From the NCBI GenBank assembly GCA_018894105.1, contig CM032122.1, positions 20,495,674-20,559,673 of the forward strand: 64,000 nt of DNA, read 5' to 3'. The notes below the pieces were generated by a model, which ran no database searches, was not told where the DNA came from, and was given only the letters and a program-made list of their open reading frames with translations. Below are positions 11,455 through 22,699 of this stretch, one piece after another; position 1 is the stretch's first letter, and the number at the start of each line of letters is the position of its first letter. The stretch is from Jacaranda mimosifolia. Its lineage: Eukaryota > Streptophyta > Magnoliopsida > Lamiales > Bignoniaceae. Both the position numbers and the translations under genes were made by a program.

Positions 11455-14400
11455 GAAAGTTAGTACCTTATTTCAGCAATATAATTCATTTTTTGTAGAT
11501 ATATGCTTGACTTCAGAAGTTTCATACCTTATCTTCAACATCTAGCATAGCATTAAAGTGATTCTATACTTATCAGTCATATGACCTATATACCTCAATT
11601 TATTGGTAAAACAACATAAAAGACCATGTAAAAATAACAAAATCATATTTTCTTCATTTAATGGTTGGGACACACACAAGCTCAAAATGTTAAAAACACA
11701 ACTACAACTGCTAAACATCATTGTAGGTGGTAAAACATTTCATTTGAACGTTAGCATTGTAAGGAAAATTGAATGTCGTGGCTAAACTAATATAACAAGC
11801 TCTAAAATAATTAAATTAAATAATAATTAAAATTTATAAAATTGATATTGCATAACAAAAAGGTAATATTTCATTTAGCGAAGTAATACATCATTTTTAT
11901 AGGTATATACTCAACTTCAGACATTTAATACCTTATCTTTAGTATCTATCTTGCATTAGAATTGTTTTATACTTATTAGCCGCATAGCCTAATTTGCCTC
12001 AATTTATAGGTAAAATAACATATAAGACCGTCCAAAAACAATACAATCATATTTTTTCTTCAAGTAATGATTGGGATACACATGTGCTTAAATGGTTGAG
12101 AACACAACTACAATATGAAGCACCATTCTAGGTGGTAAAATGTTTCATTGGATGTCAACATTGTATGGAAAATTAGGATTTCATAGCTATACCAATATAA
12201 TAAAGCCTAAAATACTTAAATTGAACAATGCTTGAAATGTATAAAACTAATACTGCGTAACATGAAGGCAATACCTCATTTCAGCAAAGTAACATTGCAT
12301 TTTTGTTGGTACATACTCAACTTCAAAAGTTTAATATCTTATATTAAACATCTAATATTGTATCATAGTATTTTTGTACTTATTAATTATTTGACCTAAT
12401 TTGCCTCAATTTATTGGTAAAATAACATATAAGATAATTCAAAAAACAACAAAACCATATTTTCTTCAGTTAATGGTTGGGATATGATCGTGTTCAAATA
12501 ATTGTGAACACAACTACTATAAAGCACCATTGTATATAGTAAAATATTTTATTTGGAGGCCAAAGTTGTAAGGAAAAATAGAGTTCCATAGCTATATCAA
12601 TGTAACAAGATATAAGATACTTCAATTAAATGTTGTTTAAAATATATGAATCTGATACTGCATAATAGAATTGTAATACCTCATTTCAACAATGTAATAT
12701 TTCATTTTTGTTGGTATATACTCGCTTCATAAGTTTAATACCTTATCTTCAGTATCTAGTATTGCATTACAGTAATTTTATACTTATAGTAGTGTGTGTA
12801 ATTTGCCTTAATTTATTAGTGAACATATAAACAATACAAAAACAATAAAATCATATTTTTTTTAAGTAACGGTTAGGATATGCAAATATTTCTAAATGGT
12901 TGGGAACACAATTAATAGTGTAAAGCACCATTTCACCAGGTTAAATGTTACATTTGAATGTCAATATTTTAGAAAAAAAAAATAGAGTTTCATGATTATA
13001 CCAATAAAACAAGGTCAATGATATTCAAAGTGTATAAAACTAATGCTACAAATCAAAAGAGAATACCTCATTAAAGGGAAATAAATATTTCATTTATTTA
13101 ACTTTATATTTGACAATAGGAAACAAATACTTCATCATAAAACATAATACTGCAATAGAGTGTTCTAATACTCAATTATCGTATGGCTTAATTTACTTTA
13201 ATTTATAGGTGAAAACCATCTAAAATAATGAAAAATTGTTTTATGTAAGTAATGGTGACAATACACAAGTGTTATAATGGTTGAGAAGACTCACGTCCAA
13301 TTAATTATCTTTTCCTTTCAAACTAGTGTGATGCATCATTGTAGGTGGTAAATGTATCATTTTGATAACAATTTTGTAGTACAAACAATATCTCATGACT
13401 ATATTTATCTTAAGACTAAAAAATCCTGTCAAATGATCAAATATGACTTAAATAATTAAATTTAGCATGATTTAAAATATATTAATAACAATATCATATT
13501 TTTAGGAAATTAATCCTTATTTATCAAATTGCTTCATTATAGAAATATAACACATATTTTCTAGTATCTAGTACTGCAACAAAGTGGTTGTATACTCACT
13601 TGTCATATGGCTAATTACCTCAATTTATTAATGAAAACAACATATAAGATCATCTAAAGAATAAAACTAATTCTGCAAATCAAAAGAGAATAGCTCATTA
13701 AAGGGAAATAAATATTTTATTTATTTAACTTTATACTTGACAATAGGAAACAAATACTTCATCTTAAAAACATAGTACTGCAATAGTGTTTTAATACTCA
13801 ATTATTGTATGGCCTAATTTACTTTAATTTATTGGTGAAAACCATCTAAAATAATGAAAAATTGTTTTAGGTAAGTAATGGTGGCAATGAACAAGTGATA
13901 TAATGGTTGAGAAGACTCACGCCCAACTAATTATGTTTTCCTTTCAAACTGTTGTTATGCATCATTGAAGGTGGTAAATGTATTATGTTGATATCAATTT
14001 TGTAGCACAAAGAACATCTCATGACTATATTTGTCCTAAGACTAAAAAATTATATCATGATGATTATATATGACTTAAATAATTAAATTTAACATGATTT
14101 CAAATATATTAATAACGATATCATATTTTTAGGAATTAATCCTTATTTATCAAATTCAATACTTTATTATAGAAATATAACACATTTTTTCTTGTATCTA
14201 GTACTACAACAAAGTGCTTTTATATTCACTTGTCATATGGCTAATTGCCTTAATTTATTAATGAAGCCAACATATAAGATCATCTAAAGAATAAGAAATT
14301 ATTTTATTCAAGTAACAGTAGGGACACGCATGCGTTCAATTAGTTGGGAAGATACCTATTCACATCCAATTACTTATATTCTCCTTCATACTAATGTAAG

Positions 14401-15045
14401 GCATCATCCTAGGTGATAAATGTATCATTTTAATATCAATATTGTAGCAAATGTCTCATGACTATATTCATCTTAGGACTAAGAAATCATCATGATGGTA
14501 AAACGACTTAATTAAATAATTAATTAAAAAATAATTTCAAATGTACTGAGAGCAATATTATTTTTAAAAAAATTAATACATTTTTTGTCAAATTCAGTAC
14601 TGTATTATAGAAACACAATAAGTTTTTTCCTGATATTTAGTACTACAACATATTGTTTATATACTCACTTCTCAATTTATTGATGAAAACAATATATAAA
14701 TCCATTTAAAACAATGAAATCATGTTTTATTCAAGTAATGGGGGCGACACACACTTGTTCCATTGGTTGGGAAGACATCTACTCTCATCCAATTTTCATA
14801 TTCTTCTTTAGATTAGCATAAGGTATCATTGTAGGTGGTAAATCATTTTATATCAATGTTGTAGCACAAACAATGTCTCATGACTATATTTATCCTAGGA
14901 CTAGAAATCATGTCATGATGGCCAAATAAGGACTAGGATAGTTTTATTTGCTATAATTTGAAATGTATTAACAGCAATACCACATTCAAAAATATAGTAC
15001 CTTGTTTTCACAAATCAATACTTGATTACATAAACATAAAAGAGT
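11455..15045. repeat. Diverged tandem array, unit about 400-430 bp
   Basis: The same sentence recurs about nine or ten times. Each unit holds an ATCTTCAGTATCTAGTATTGC-like block, then CTCAATTTATTGGTGAAAAC, then CATATAAGATCATCTAAAA, then AAGTAATGGTTGGGACACAC, then CATCATTGTAGGTGGTAAA. Using the first block as anchor, copies lie near 11531, 11935, 12341, 12745, 13134, 13553, 13761, 14185 and 14625. Spacing is about 404 bp in the first units and 390-440 bp later, except for one 208 bp step explained by an internal duplication. No coding frame is conserved. The copies are strongly diverged, so the array is old. Confidence 0.85.
13034..14290. repeat. 627 bp segmental tandem duplication inside the array
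   Basis: 13034-13660 and 13661-14290 align end to end at roughly 90% by eye. Both start ATAAAACTAAT followed by CAAATCAAAAGAGAAT and both end CATATAAGATCATCTAAAGA. The segment spans about one and a half basic units, which breaks the roughly 404 bp periodicity. Its copies are more alike than neighbouring units, so it was duplicated later than the array formed. Confidence 0.8.
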
Positions 15046-15178
15046 TGGTAACTCCTTGTTTACAAGCTTTCTAAATAGGCTCTATGTAAGGGAGTTAATA
15101 ACTCCTTGTTTTCATGCTTTCTGGATAGAAATGTAAGGGATTTAGTATCTCCTTGCACATGCTTTCTAGTTAGGAAAA
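15042..15178. repeat. Three short tandem repeats of about 36-50 bp
   Basis: Three units in a row read GAGTT.GTAACTCCTTGTTT..AAGCTTTCT, GAGTTAATAACTCCTTGTTTTC.TGCTTTCT and GATTTAGTATCTCCTTG..CATGCTTTCT. The first two end in AATGTAAGG-like sequence. They directly follow the large array. Confidence 0.7.
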
Positions 15179-15575
15179 TTGTACAAATGACAAATTTAAT
15201 ATTTTTTATATGAATAAATACGGTAGGGGCCAGAGGCCAACGCCTAACCTCCACCCCACCCCCATCCCCAAATGATGCAAGTGGATTTTGGAGCGGAAAA
15301 AAACATACTTTACTTTTACATATTAGTACTATGTTAGAGCCATTGTCTACTCCAAATCTATTCATATCCTTAATGTAATACATTGAATATCAACACCTGC
15401 CATAAATTTTTATTTTGAAAGCATGCTTAATTTGATTCCTTTTAATACTCAATCGAATATCATAACATGAACTTATTAATTTTACAATTGTTTGCATGGT
15501 AAAATGATATCTCCTAAGCATATGTAAGTAGTTTTTAGTATGCATTATTGGTACAAGTTATGTAAATATGAATAT

Positions 15576-15599
15576 CACACACACACACACACACACACA
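15576..15599. repeat. (CA)n microsatellite
   Basis: Twelve perfect CA dinucleotides. Confidence 0.95.
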
Positions 15600-18002
15600 T
15601 CTTAAAATGTATTGCATTTTTAGCAACTTGTAATAGATACCTATCAAAAACTAGATTCTACATACATAAATTTTCAAATTATATCATATATCATAAACAT
15701 CATCCATTCTCATCGTCCAAATACTCAAATAACAAATCGAATTCATATAATACTAAAACATCCTCCTCAACATCCATATGCAAATACTAAAATCATTAAA
15801 AAGCTTTTGTCATAATTTATTTGGGGAGATCAGGATGAGTTCATTGTATGGACTTTCTCAGATGTGTCAAAGATAAGGAGAGACTAATGAAATTTACTAC
15901 TAATGGGGATAATGATAAATCAACATTTGTTCAACACATCTAAATTTGGTTCTTTCAATAACTTGTACATGCTTTCTCCAAGTAGACCAATAAAAATCTA
16001 CAATTTTTTCTTGTTTTTTCAAGTTGCCTCAAAATTTTCTCCTATTAACAACGAATATATTTTAGCTTGTTCATGTCACGTGTATTTTAAAAAATGGAAC
16101 CAACAATATACATGCACTAGCGTATTCATACACCAAATATCATGATCACATTTTTCTCTTAACTCTTCCCCAAATAACAAATTACAAAGCATAGCTTCTC
16201 CAACATACAAATCAAGTCCCTTTCAATTAATTATCGTACAAAAATAAATCATTATGTTGCTTAAATCAACATTTATTATAAAATAGATAATAAGTATTGA
16301 TTATAGTTACTTCAATTTATCTCGATGCAGATATAAATTAACAATCTCATGCTCTTTTCAGGTATCTCAGACTGCCCTTTATAAATAGCTCGTCCTCAAA
16401 ACTAATCGAGGAACTCCTCATCACCTGTAGATCCTACTTCTATCAATTTAATATTTTGGGCATCCTTCTTCTTCTCCTACAATACATAGAATATACAAGC
16501 ATGATACAATAAGTGCATTGTTCAAATAAATATAATATATGAATAAAAGAATAATTAAGTCCGACACATAATATTATGTAGTGTCCTTTGAAATCTTTCA
16601 GCATTTAAGCTTAAAAATGTAAGATGATTGCTCCAATAACCAATATTTAGGATAAAAAAAATACATACACATATCCAGTATTTAGGTCCAAATATGCAGT
16701 ATATTTTTCGATTCATCAGTATTTGTCTCACATAAATTAAATATATAACCTTATATGGGTAGTATTTATAAATTGTACACATATAGCTTCCTTTTCTTGC
16801 CATGACCTTTACATGTAATCATATTCACTCTTCTTGATGGTACAATGCTAGGGGTGTAACAAAGTCTCCTTTCTTTGTCTTATCACATCATTCTTGCACA
16901 TCTCTAATAATAGAATAGGTGGTCTCATCCAGCAATGGAATATCTCCCATTTCAAGATTACCTCACTCTTAATTCAGTTCAGGAGTGCAAGTCTACAAGT
17001 TATAGCCATTCTTTATGCATAAACGAGCAACATACATAACTACATAAATTTGACTTTTGGTACCAGAACACTTGCATATAATTTTGACTTTTGGTACCAT
17101 AACACTTGCATACAATACTGAATTGGTGGTTTTGGTACTACAACCTACAATTTAAGATACTGAAAGTTTCAATTTTGGTAGATTTATTTGCAAACAATAC
17201 TAATTTTATTAATGATGAGTTTGTTTGAGTGAACACGCAGGAAATGTTTAAACATGATTTATAGCCTTCACAGGTACCATAATTCAAATAGTATTCCTAA
17301 AATTCAGTTAACAGACAATTAATGTGCATTACCTTATATGAATATATAATCACTCAAGCCGGACAATTGGTCATTGAAATATGCAATTATAACAACAGAT
17401 GAAGGGTAAATTGACATCATCGATGTACGAAAATACTTACATTAGGTCTCCTTTTATAAAATAAAAAACTGAATGTAGGTGAATCGAGTATAAAAAAATA
17501 TGGTTTAGAATAATTAAAAGAAAGTACATATAAGAACAAAAAAAATGTAAAACAAAAGAAATTAATGAAAATTCTTTCATTATTTCAACATAAAATAGTG
17601 GATGTGCAAATTACAAAACTTAGCTTGTACCCTTTTCAATTAGGGGCAAAAGTGAAACCTTTCTTACTTAGGCAATACACAATGGTAGAAAATGAGTTGG
17701 AAGAGATAAAGACACGCAATGGGTTGAGAAACAAAGAAGATGAAGACAAGTCAGTTTGGGAGCAACGCAAATGACAAATGGGATGTCGAAATCAACTTAG
17801 GAAAGAAAGAATTAGTTTCCAAAAATAGAGGGAAATAAAGAAAAGAAATGTGCATGGAAGCCTGAAGGGTGAGATAAGGAGAAAATAAATTTAAAGAACT
17901 TTAGGTAGAGTCTCTTATAGTTTTAAATATAAATGAAGAGCACTTGTGTATTTTTAGTTCAAGTAGGAGCAAACTAAAAATAGCATCTTCATTTAGGGAG
18001 TG
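15600..18002. other. AT-rich intergenic DNA
   Basis: No believable gene. Open frames at 15903-16145, 16555-16803 (minus) and 17565-17774 are short and isolated, without splice context or recognisable motifs. A two-unit direct repeat (TTTTGACTTTTGGTACCA followed by AACACTTGCATA) lies at about 17049-17117. Confidence 0.5.
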
Positions 18003-18007
18003 CACAC

Positions 18008-18818
18008 TGATGATGGGTGGTGTACTCGATTGAGATTCAATCCAATCGACTAGTTGGGAAGTCGAGAAAGACGTTTGATGACGTGGTTAGGTCGAGTCCT
18101 GCAACCAATAACACACGTTAGGCTAGCCGAGGGCATACTCTAACGCTTAAGTCAGTATTTAATCGACTAGAAGATAGAGTAGTAGAGTGAAGGCTTTGAG
18201 TGATAATGAGCACACCTGACTGAAGGGTGGCAATGGAGCATTTATAGCCTTTTTGAAGAGGCTGATATGTCCATGATGCCCTTTCATATACAAAAGGGGC
18301 CTTTGTCTTCACCTGAGGACCCTTAGCTCTTCTTCATTTTTATACTATTCCAAGTGGCGCATTCTCCAGCTCCATAGGACATAACATAATGGTATGAAGG
18401 AGGCGCGTACTACCCTAGCGCAACAGAAAGATGGTACTAGTAGAGGCATGCATCATTAATATGGAGGCATGCCACCTCTCAGAGCATTTAATATGGCAAA
18501 AGGGCAGTCACATCTATTCGACCCCCTAGGGTTGAGATGAATACTCGTATGTAAGTCATCTGCACATGCTCTAGTCGACATGGTGGAACTCTGTGGGATT
18601 CAAATTATCTCCCTAGTTGAGTGCTGAACAAACATCCTTAACCTAGTAGACTATACTCTAGTCGATTGGGCATAATTTTAATACTCATGCTGAAGGAAAG
18701 GCCTAATAAGGTAGGGTACAATCGGTAACCTAGTCTATCACCAATGGGTTGTCCTACGTCATACCTTTTTATCTAGTCTAGTGTTATTGGGTTGGGTCTG
18801 TTAGGCTATCCCATATCA
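18008..18818 (-). repeat. 3' LTR of the Ty3/gypsy element
   Basis: On the plus strand it starts TGATGATGGGTGGTGTACTCG and ends GGCTATCCCATATCA, aligning over its length with 28145-28994. It is somewhat shorter than the 5' LTR because of internal indels. A minus-strand TATA box lies near 18240 (CTATAAAT). Confidence 0.9.
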
Positions 18819-18835
18819 TGAGTCCCCTCACTCCC
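18819..18835 (-). other. Polypurine tract of the Ty3/gypsy element
   Basis: On the minus strand GGGAGTGAGGGGACTCA directly precedes the 3' LTR start TGATATGGG. A purine-rich run in this place primes plus-strand DNA synthesis in LTR retroelements. Confidence 0.65.
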
Positions 18836-19073
18836 CGAGTCCTGATCGAAATTTGGACGAGAAGGAATGGAGAGTAGCTGATTCGTGGAACCTGGATTCA
18901 CTTGATGAGAAGTTCAACATACTGGTATCATTTAAGTTTTAAAAATCGACTAGGGTTTCAATGCCTTTAATGTGACTGTTATGTTGGGCAGCATGGAAAG
19001 TTAACTAGCGGATGTGCAATAATTGCCCGGTAGCTGGTCATTTTAGCCGGTTGAGTTACTCCTTGGTTGAGGC

Positions 19074-19082
19074 CTATAAATA
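19074..19082 (+). promoter_or_regulatory. TATA box in front of the antisense extra ORF
   Basis: CTATAAATA on the plus strand, outside the LTR and about 115 bp upstream of the ATG at 19194. This fits a short 5' leader of roughly 80-90 nt. The pyrimidine-rich stretch CTTTCATTTTCACTTTTACAG just downstream resembles a plant transcription start region. It suggests the extra ORF has its own promoter, which is an inference from sequence alone. Confidence 0.5.
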
Positions 19083-19193
19083 AGTGCGGTGAAAGCTTTC
19101 ATTTTCACTTTTACAGCATCTTGAAAGGTCGAAACTCCATATTTTACTACACTTTTGGCTAATTGAGTTTTGCTCTAATCTTGCTAACCATGT

Positions 19194-21524
19194 ATGTCTT
19201 CTACAACCTTTGAGCAATTTTTATTCTTCTTAATTTCGATAATATGCTTCATAAGCAATATGTTGAGAGTGTTTGGAAAATGTAGTAATAGGGACAGTAA
19301 TGGTGAGAAGGTGATCGAACGAGAGGTTGGGTGACTCGACTAGCAAGTCTGGTGAGTCTTTTAGTGATATTTCAAGTTTCTCTACCAATTCGAGTGATAC
19401 TTGAGTCGATATTGGTGGTGGGCCTGGTCTAAGTCAACCTCCCGTGTCTTGTGGTCGGTTATTCATGCCCGACCACTGCATCAAAATTGTATCTAAAACC
19501 ATAAGTGGGGACCTTAAGTTGCTTAGGCAGTTATATCACATTCCCTCGGGGTTCGAGCTGATCGTCCTTGGACCTACTGATAGGATATGTCGGCCTTTCG
19601 TCCAGTGCATAACGATGTTCGAGGAGGCCCTGAAGTGTGGTCTTAAGTTTCCCCTTACACAACCTATAGTCGACCTCCTGACTAGTCTCCAAGTCTGCAT
19701 AACCTAACCTTTCCGAACCTTTTTTCAACTTTATACAGTTTTATTGTTTTGATGCACATACATAACCAGCCTCTGACCTTTGCCAACTTCTCTAACCTTT
19801 TTCAACCCCCGATGTCCCAAAAGTTGCGTAGCACTGAAAAGTCAAGCTTATATTACCTCTCAGCTCGCCCTCATCGAAAATGTTTGGTTACTCCTTTCTC
19901 CTCACGTGGCCTAGAGTGGAAGAAGTGTTATTTCTTTGTTCGAGCACCGGGTGGGGTCGAGTTTAACATCCCTAGAGGGTGGTGGAGGGGGCATTTTGAG
20001 GTGCCTGGGAACGAGAACCCTACCTTTCCCAACACTTTTGTTCTAGGTTTAAATCTGTTTGGTCAAATGGAGGCATCTGGGTACATCAAGGAGAGGAACC
20101 TCATGCTGGCAAGCTTATTGCCTGCCCAGCTAGGTCTGTCTGCTGATGCTCAACTAGGTAGACACCATAGTCGACCTGCATTAACTAAATTTTTATGTTT
20201 TACTTTCTAGTCGATTCTGATGTGTTTACTTTGTTGTCTTGTCAAATTGAGCTTAAATTATGAACTACGCATGAGCACAAGAGATGGCTCATCAACAAAG
20301 GTGCAGGAGCGCCAAGAGGTAAATGCTCCTCGTGAGGTAGGTTCCTAAGCTGCTTCGCGACAACAAGCATCGCCGCTTACTCAACAACCCACTCGACCGG
20401 TTCCTGTCGAGGCAGGCAACCCCACACCTCATCAGAAAAGGCCTGCAGTTGAGTAGCCTGGGTCAACTTAAAGGAAGAATACTGCTAATAAAGGGAAAGA
20501 AAATGTTGGGGCCTTGACCCATCCAACTGGGTCCGATTTGTTTGGGCCTTGAAAGGACGACAACTTGTTCATACTACCTGGCTTTCCCTTACCTAGGGTT
20601 AGTATTGAAGTCAGGGTTCAAAACTCCATGTCGATGATGATGGCGGGCCAGACCGGAGCTACGTCCTGAAAGTGATGATGGTGGACTCTTCATTTTCGAC
20701 CAAAAAAAGATGTTGGAAATGAACCAGCTAAGAGCCCTAAAGGCGCTGGCTTATCACTCTAATATAGTAAGTGTCTAGTTGAGTCTTACTCGCTTATCCA
20801 AATTTGTGTTTAAATATGTCGACTAAAGTTGTTGCTATTGCAGGTCAACCAGCTAGGTTACCATTTTTACCGCAGGTTCAAGTTAGCCCTTGGTGATCGA
20901 GAAGAGCTCTAGAAGGAGCAAAGTGATGCGAAAGTGGCCAAGACTCAACTCAACTCCATGCAATCAAGGATCAAGCAGCTGACTAAGCAGCTCAAGGACA
21001 AAGATGATTAGTTCTTGGCTATCATAGCTGAAAAGAGCAAAATGAATGAATAGTTGCGAAAGGTTATATTAGAGGTTGATAACATTGCCACCAAGTATGC
21101 TCGAGATGAATTCTTCAAGGCACTCCCGTCCATTTGAAAAGAGGTTGTTCAACAGTTTATGCTGTGATCCGCGTTCTAGGACGCCAGCATTGTCTTCTCA
21201 ATCAACGATGTGAAAGAGGCCTTTGAGAAGGCGGTAAAGTAGCTAGAGCTTTTGGGGTATCAGTTTCACCTTGAGGACAAAGAATATCTCAATCCACTTC
21301 AAACCGAGCAGCTTGAGGATTATCCTGACCTCGCTCCCGTCAAAGAAAATGCCCCAACGGTCAGAGCTATAGTTGCTCCCCACCTAAGGTTGCCTGCAAT
21401 AGCTAAAGAGTTTGACTTTGCGATCGAGTTTGCATTCGAGATTAAGGATGGCAAGGTTGACATTGCTGCTTTCTTCCTTCCTACCGAACGTATTTTTTTG
21501 GCTGAGGAGGCAAACCCTTTTTGA
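19194..21524 (+). pseudogene. Antisense extra ORF of the gypsy element (Transposase_28-like)
   Basis: This reading unit lies opposite to gag-pol, between integrase and 3' LTR. The ATG at 19194 gives MSSTTFEQF. Later blocks contain SDISSFSTNSSDT, FMPDHCIKIVS and EALKCGLKFPLTQPIVDLL. A further block is SSLYYLSARPHRK with WKKCYFFVRAPGG and FNIPRGW. Short motifs of this kind are typical of the domain that Pfam calls putative gypsy-type transposon (Transposase_28). The C-terminal part (20844-21524) is charged and probably coiled coil (IKQLTKQLKDKDD), then an acidic tail ending EEANPF. A plausible intron lies at 20767-20843. Stops and frame breaks (for example near 19271, 19705, 20200 and 21012) show it is dead here. 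The function of the family is unknown. Confidence 0.7.
20767..20843 (+). other. Likely intron in the antisense ORF
   Basis: Donor GTAAGTGTC and acceptor TTGCTATTGCAG enclose 77 bp, within the normal size range of plant introns. The downstream frame continues as VNQLGYHFYRRFKLALG. An intron on this strand would mean the antisense unit was transcribed separately, because genomic RNA of the element comes from the other strand. Confidence 0.55.
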
Positions 21525-22209
21525 ACTGAGACTGTGGTACACCTATTACCTTCGCCAATGCCCGAACAAGAAGTCGAAGGTCCCACCACCATTGTTTGCA
21601 TGCCTTCCTCTGATGAACTCAACTATGTTATTGATGAGGCGGCAACGCAAGGGTTGGAGGGAAAGGAACTTGGTCGAGGTAAGGCCACAACTGTTTTTGT
21701 CGTTTTCTTTTGTTTAAGTATGTTCGCTCTACGAGGCATTTTGATGAAGTTTATGAACGACTGCTGTAATTGTGTAATTGAACATTTTAATTTATAAAAT
21801 AAACTTTTTGCTCGAATTCTCTGTCGACTGGTCCCCTCCCCTTTTCAATTTACTCATGTTGGACTGATTGCATCAATAAGTAAAAAACCAAATCTTGCTT
21901 CCATGTAACTGGTCGAATAGTGCGAACTTGAAAAAGGAATAGGAAATATTTAATTGGTTTAGAACAGAGTCAATGGTCGATTGCGAGATCACTTCATAAA
22001 GGAATAATTGGATAGGTCTAAGGGTATCAACCTCGATTTTATCCTTTCAAAATTGATTTTAAAATAGTTATTGCGGTCGACCACTAAGCCAACTTAAGAC
22101 ATCAAAAGAATTGGCTGGGTGTTGTGGTCGATCGTGATTTGACTTGAATTAATTTCAGTGTCCTTGTCCAAGTTCTGCGTCATAGTGCATATGTCTATGA
22201 GGTGACTTG
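21525..22209. other. Spacer downstream of the antisense ORF
   Basis: Contains a possible 5' splice donor (GTAAGG at about 21680) and broken frames (21534-21797), then non-coding AT-rich sequence inside the gypsy element. Nothing further was recognised. Confidence 0.4.
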
Positions 22210-22615
22210 ATTGTGATGATCGACTACGGAGTCGATTTTAAGTTATGTTCAACGACATAGTCGATTTTAAACTGTTTGTTCTTTTATCAAGTTGGGCTAA
22301 GAGCCATGATTGACTACGAGGTCAATTTTAAACGATCAACTTATTTATTAAATAATTGGGCTTGAAGCCGTATATTGCAGTTTGACACCGAAATGTAGTC
22401 GACGACATGGTCGACTTTAGACGATCAATTCGTTTATTATTTTAGGCTAGAAACAGTGACTTGGTTTGAAACCGATTTGTGGTCGACTTTAAATGAACAA
22501 CTAATTTATTATTTTAGGCTGCAAGCCATGACTTTTAAATTGATTTGTGGTCGACGACATGGTCAACTATAAACTATCAACTCGTTTATTATTTTCTAGA
22601 AGCCATAGCTGTTGG
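22210..22615. repeat. Imperfect tandem repeats in the gypsy 3' untranslated region
   Basis: About four units of roughly 85-105 bp share CGACATGGTCGACTTTAAAC, GATCAACT.GTTTATTATTTTAGGCT and GAAGCCATGACTTGG. The repeats lie between the integrase end and the antisense ORF. Such repeats in this spacer are known for Tat-type gypsy elements. Confidence 0.65.
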
Positions 22616-22699
22616 AGAGGGCGAATAACTGCTAAAACGTAAGTAATCTTTATTGATTTGGAATCATATTACAATACAGTTGAGTGGAGACCTTGGTCT

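Noticed and set aside
11455..15045. CRISPR array
   Set aside because: Units are about 400 bp and diverged throughout, with no short identical repeats and unique spacers; the DNA is plant nuclear.
15060..15383. 107-codon minus-strand frame
   Set aside because: Starts in intergenic sequence and ends in short tandem repeats; no recognisable motif.
17565..17774. Small plus-strand frame with a charged end
   Set aside because: Isolated, 69 codons, no splice or family context; kept only as a mention in the intergenic entry.
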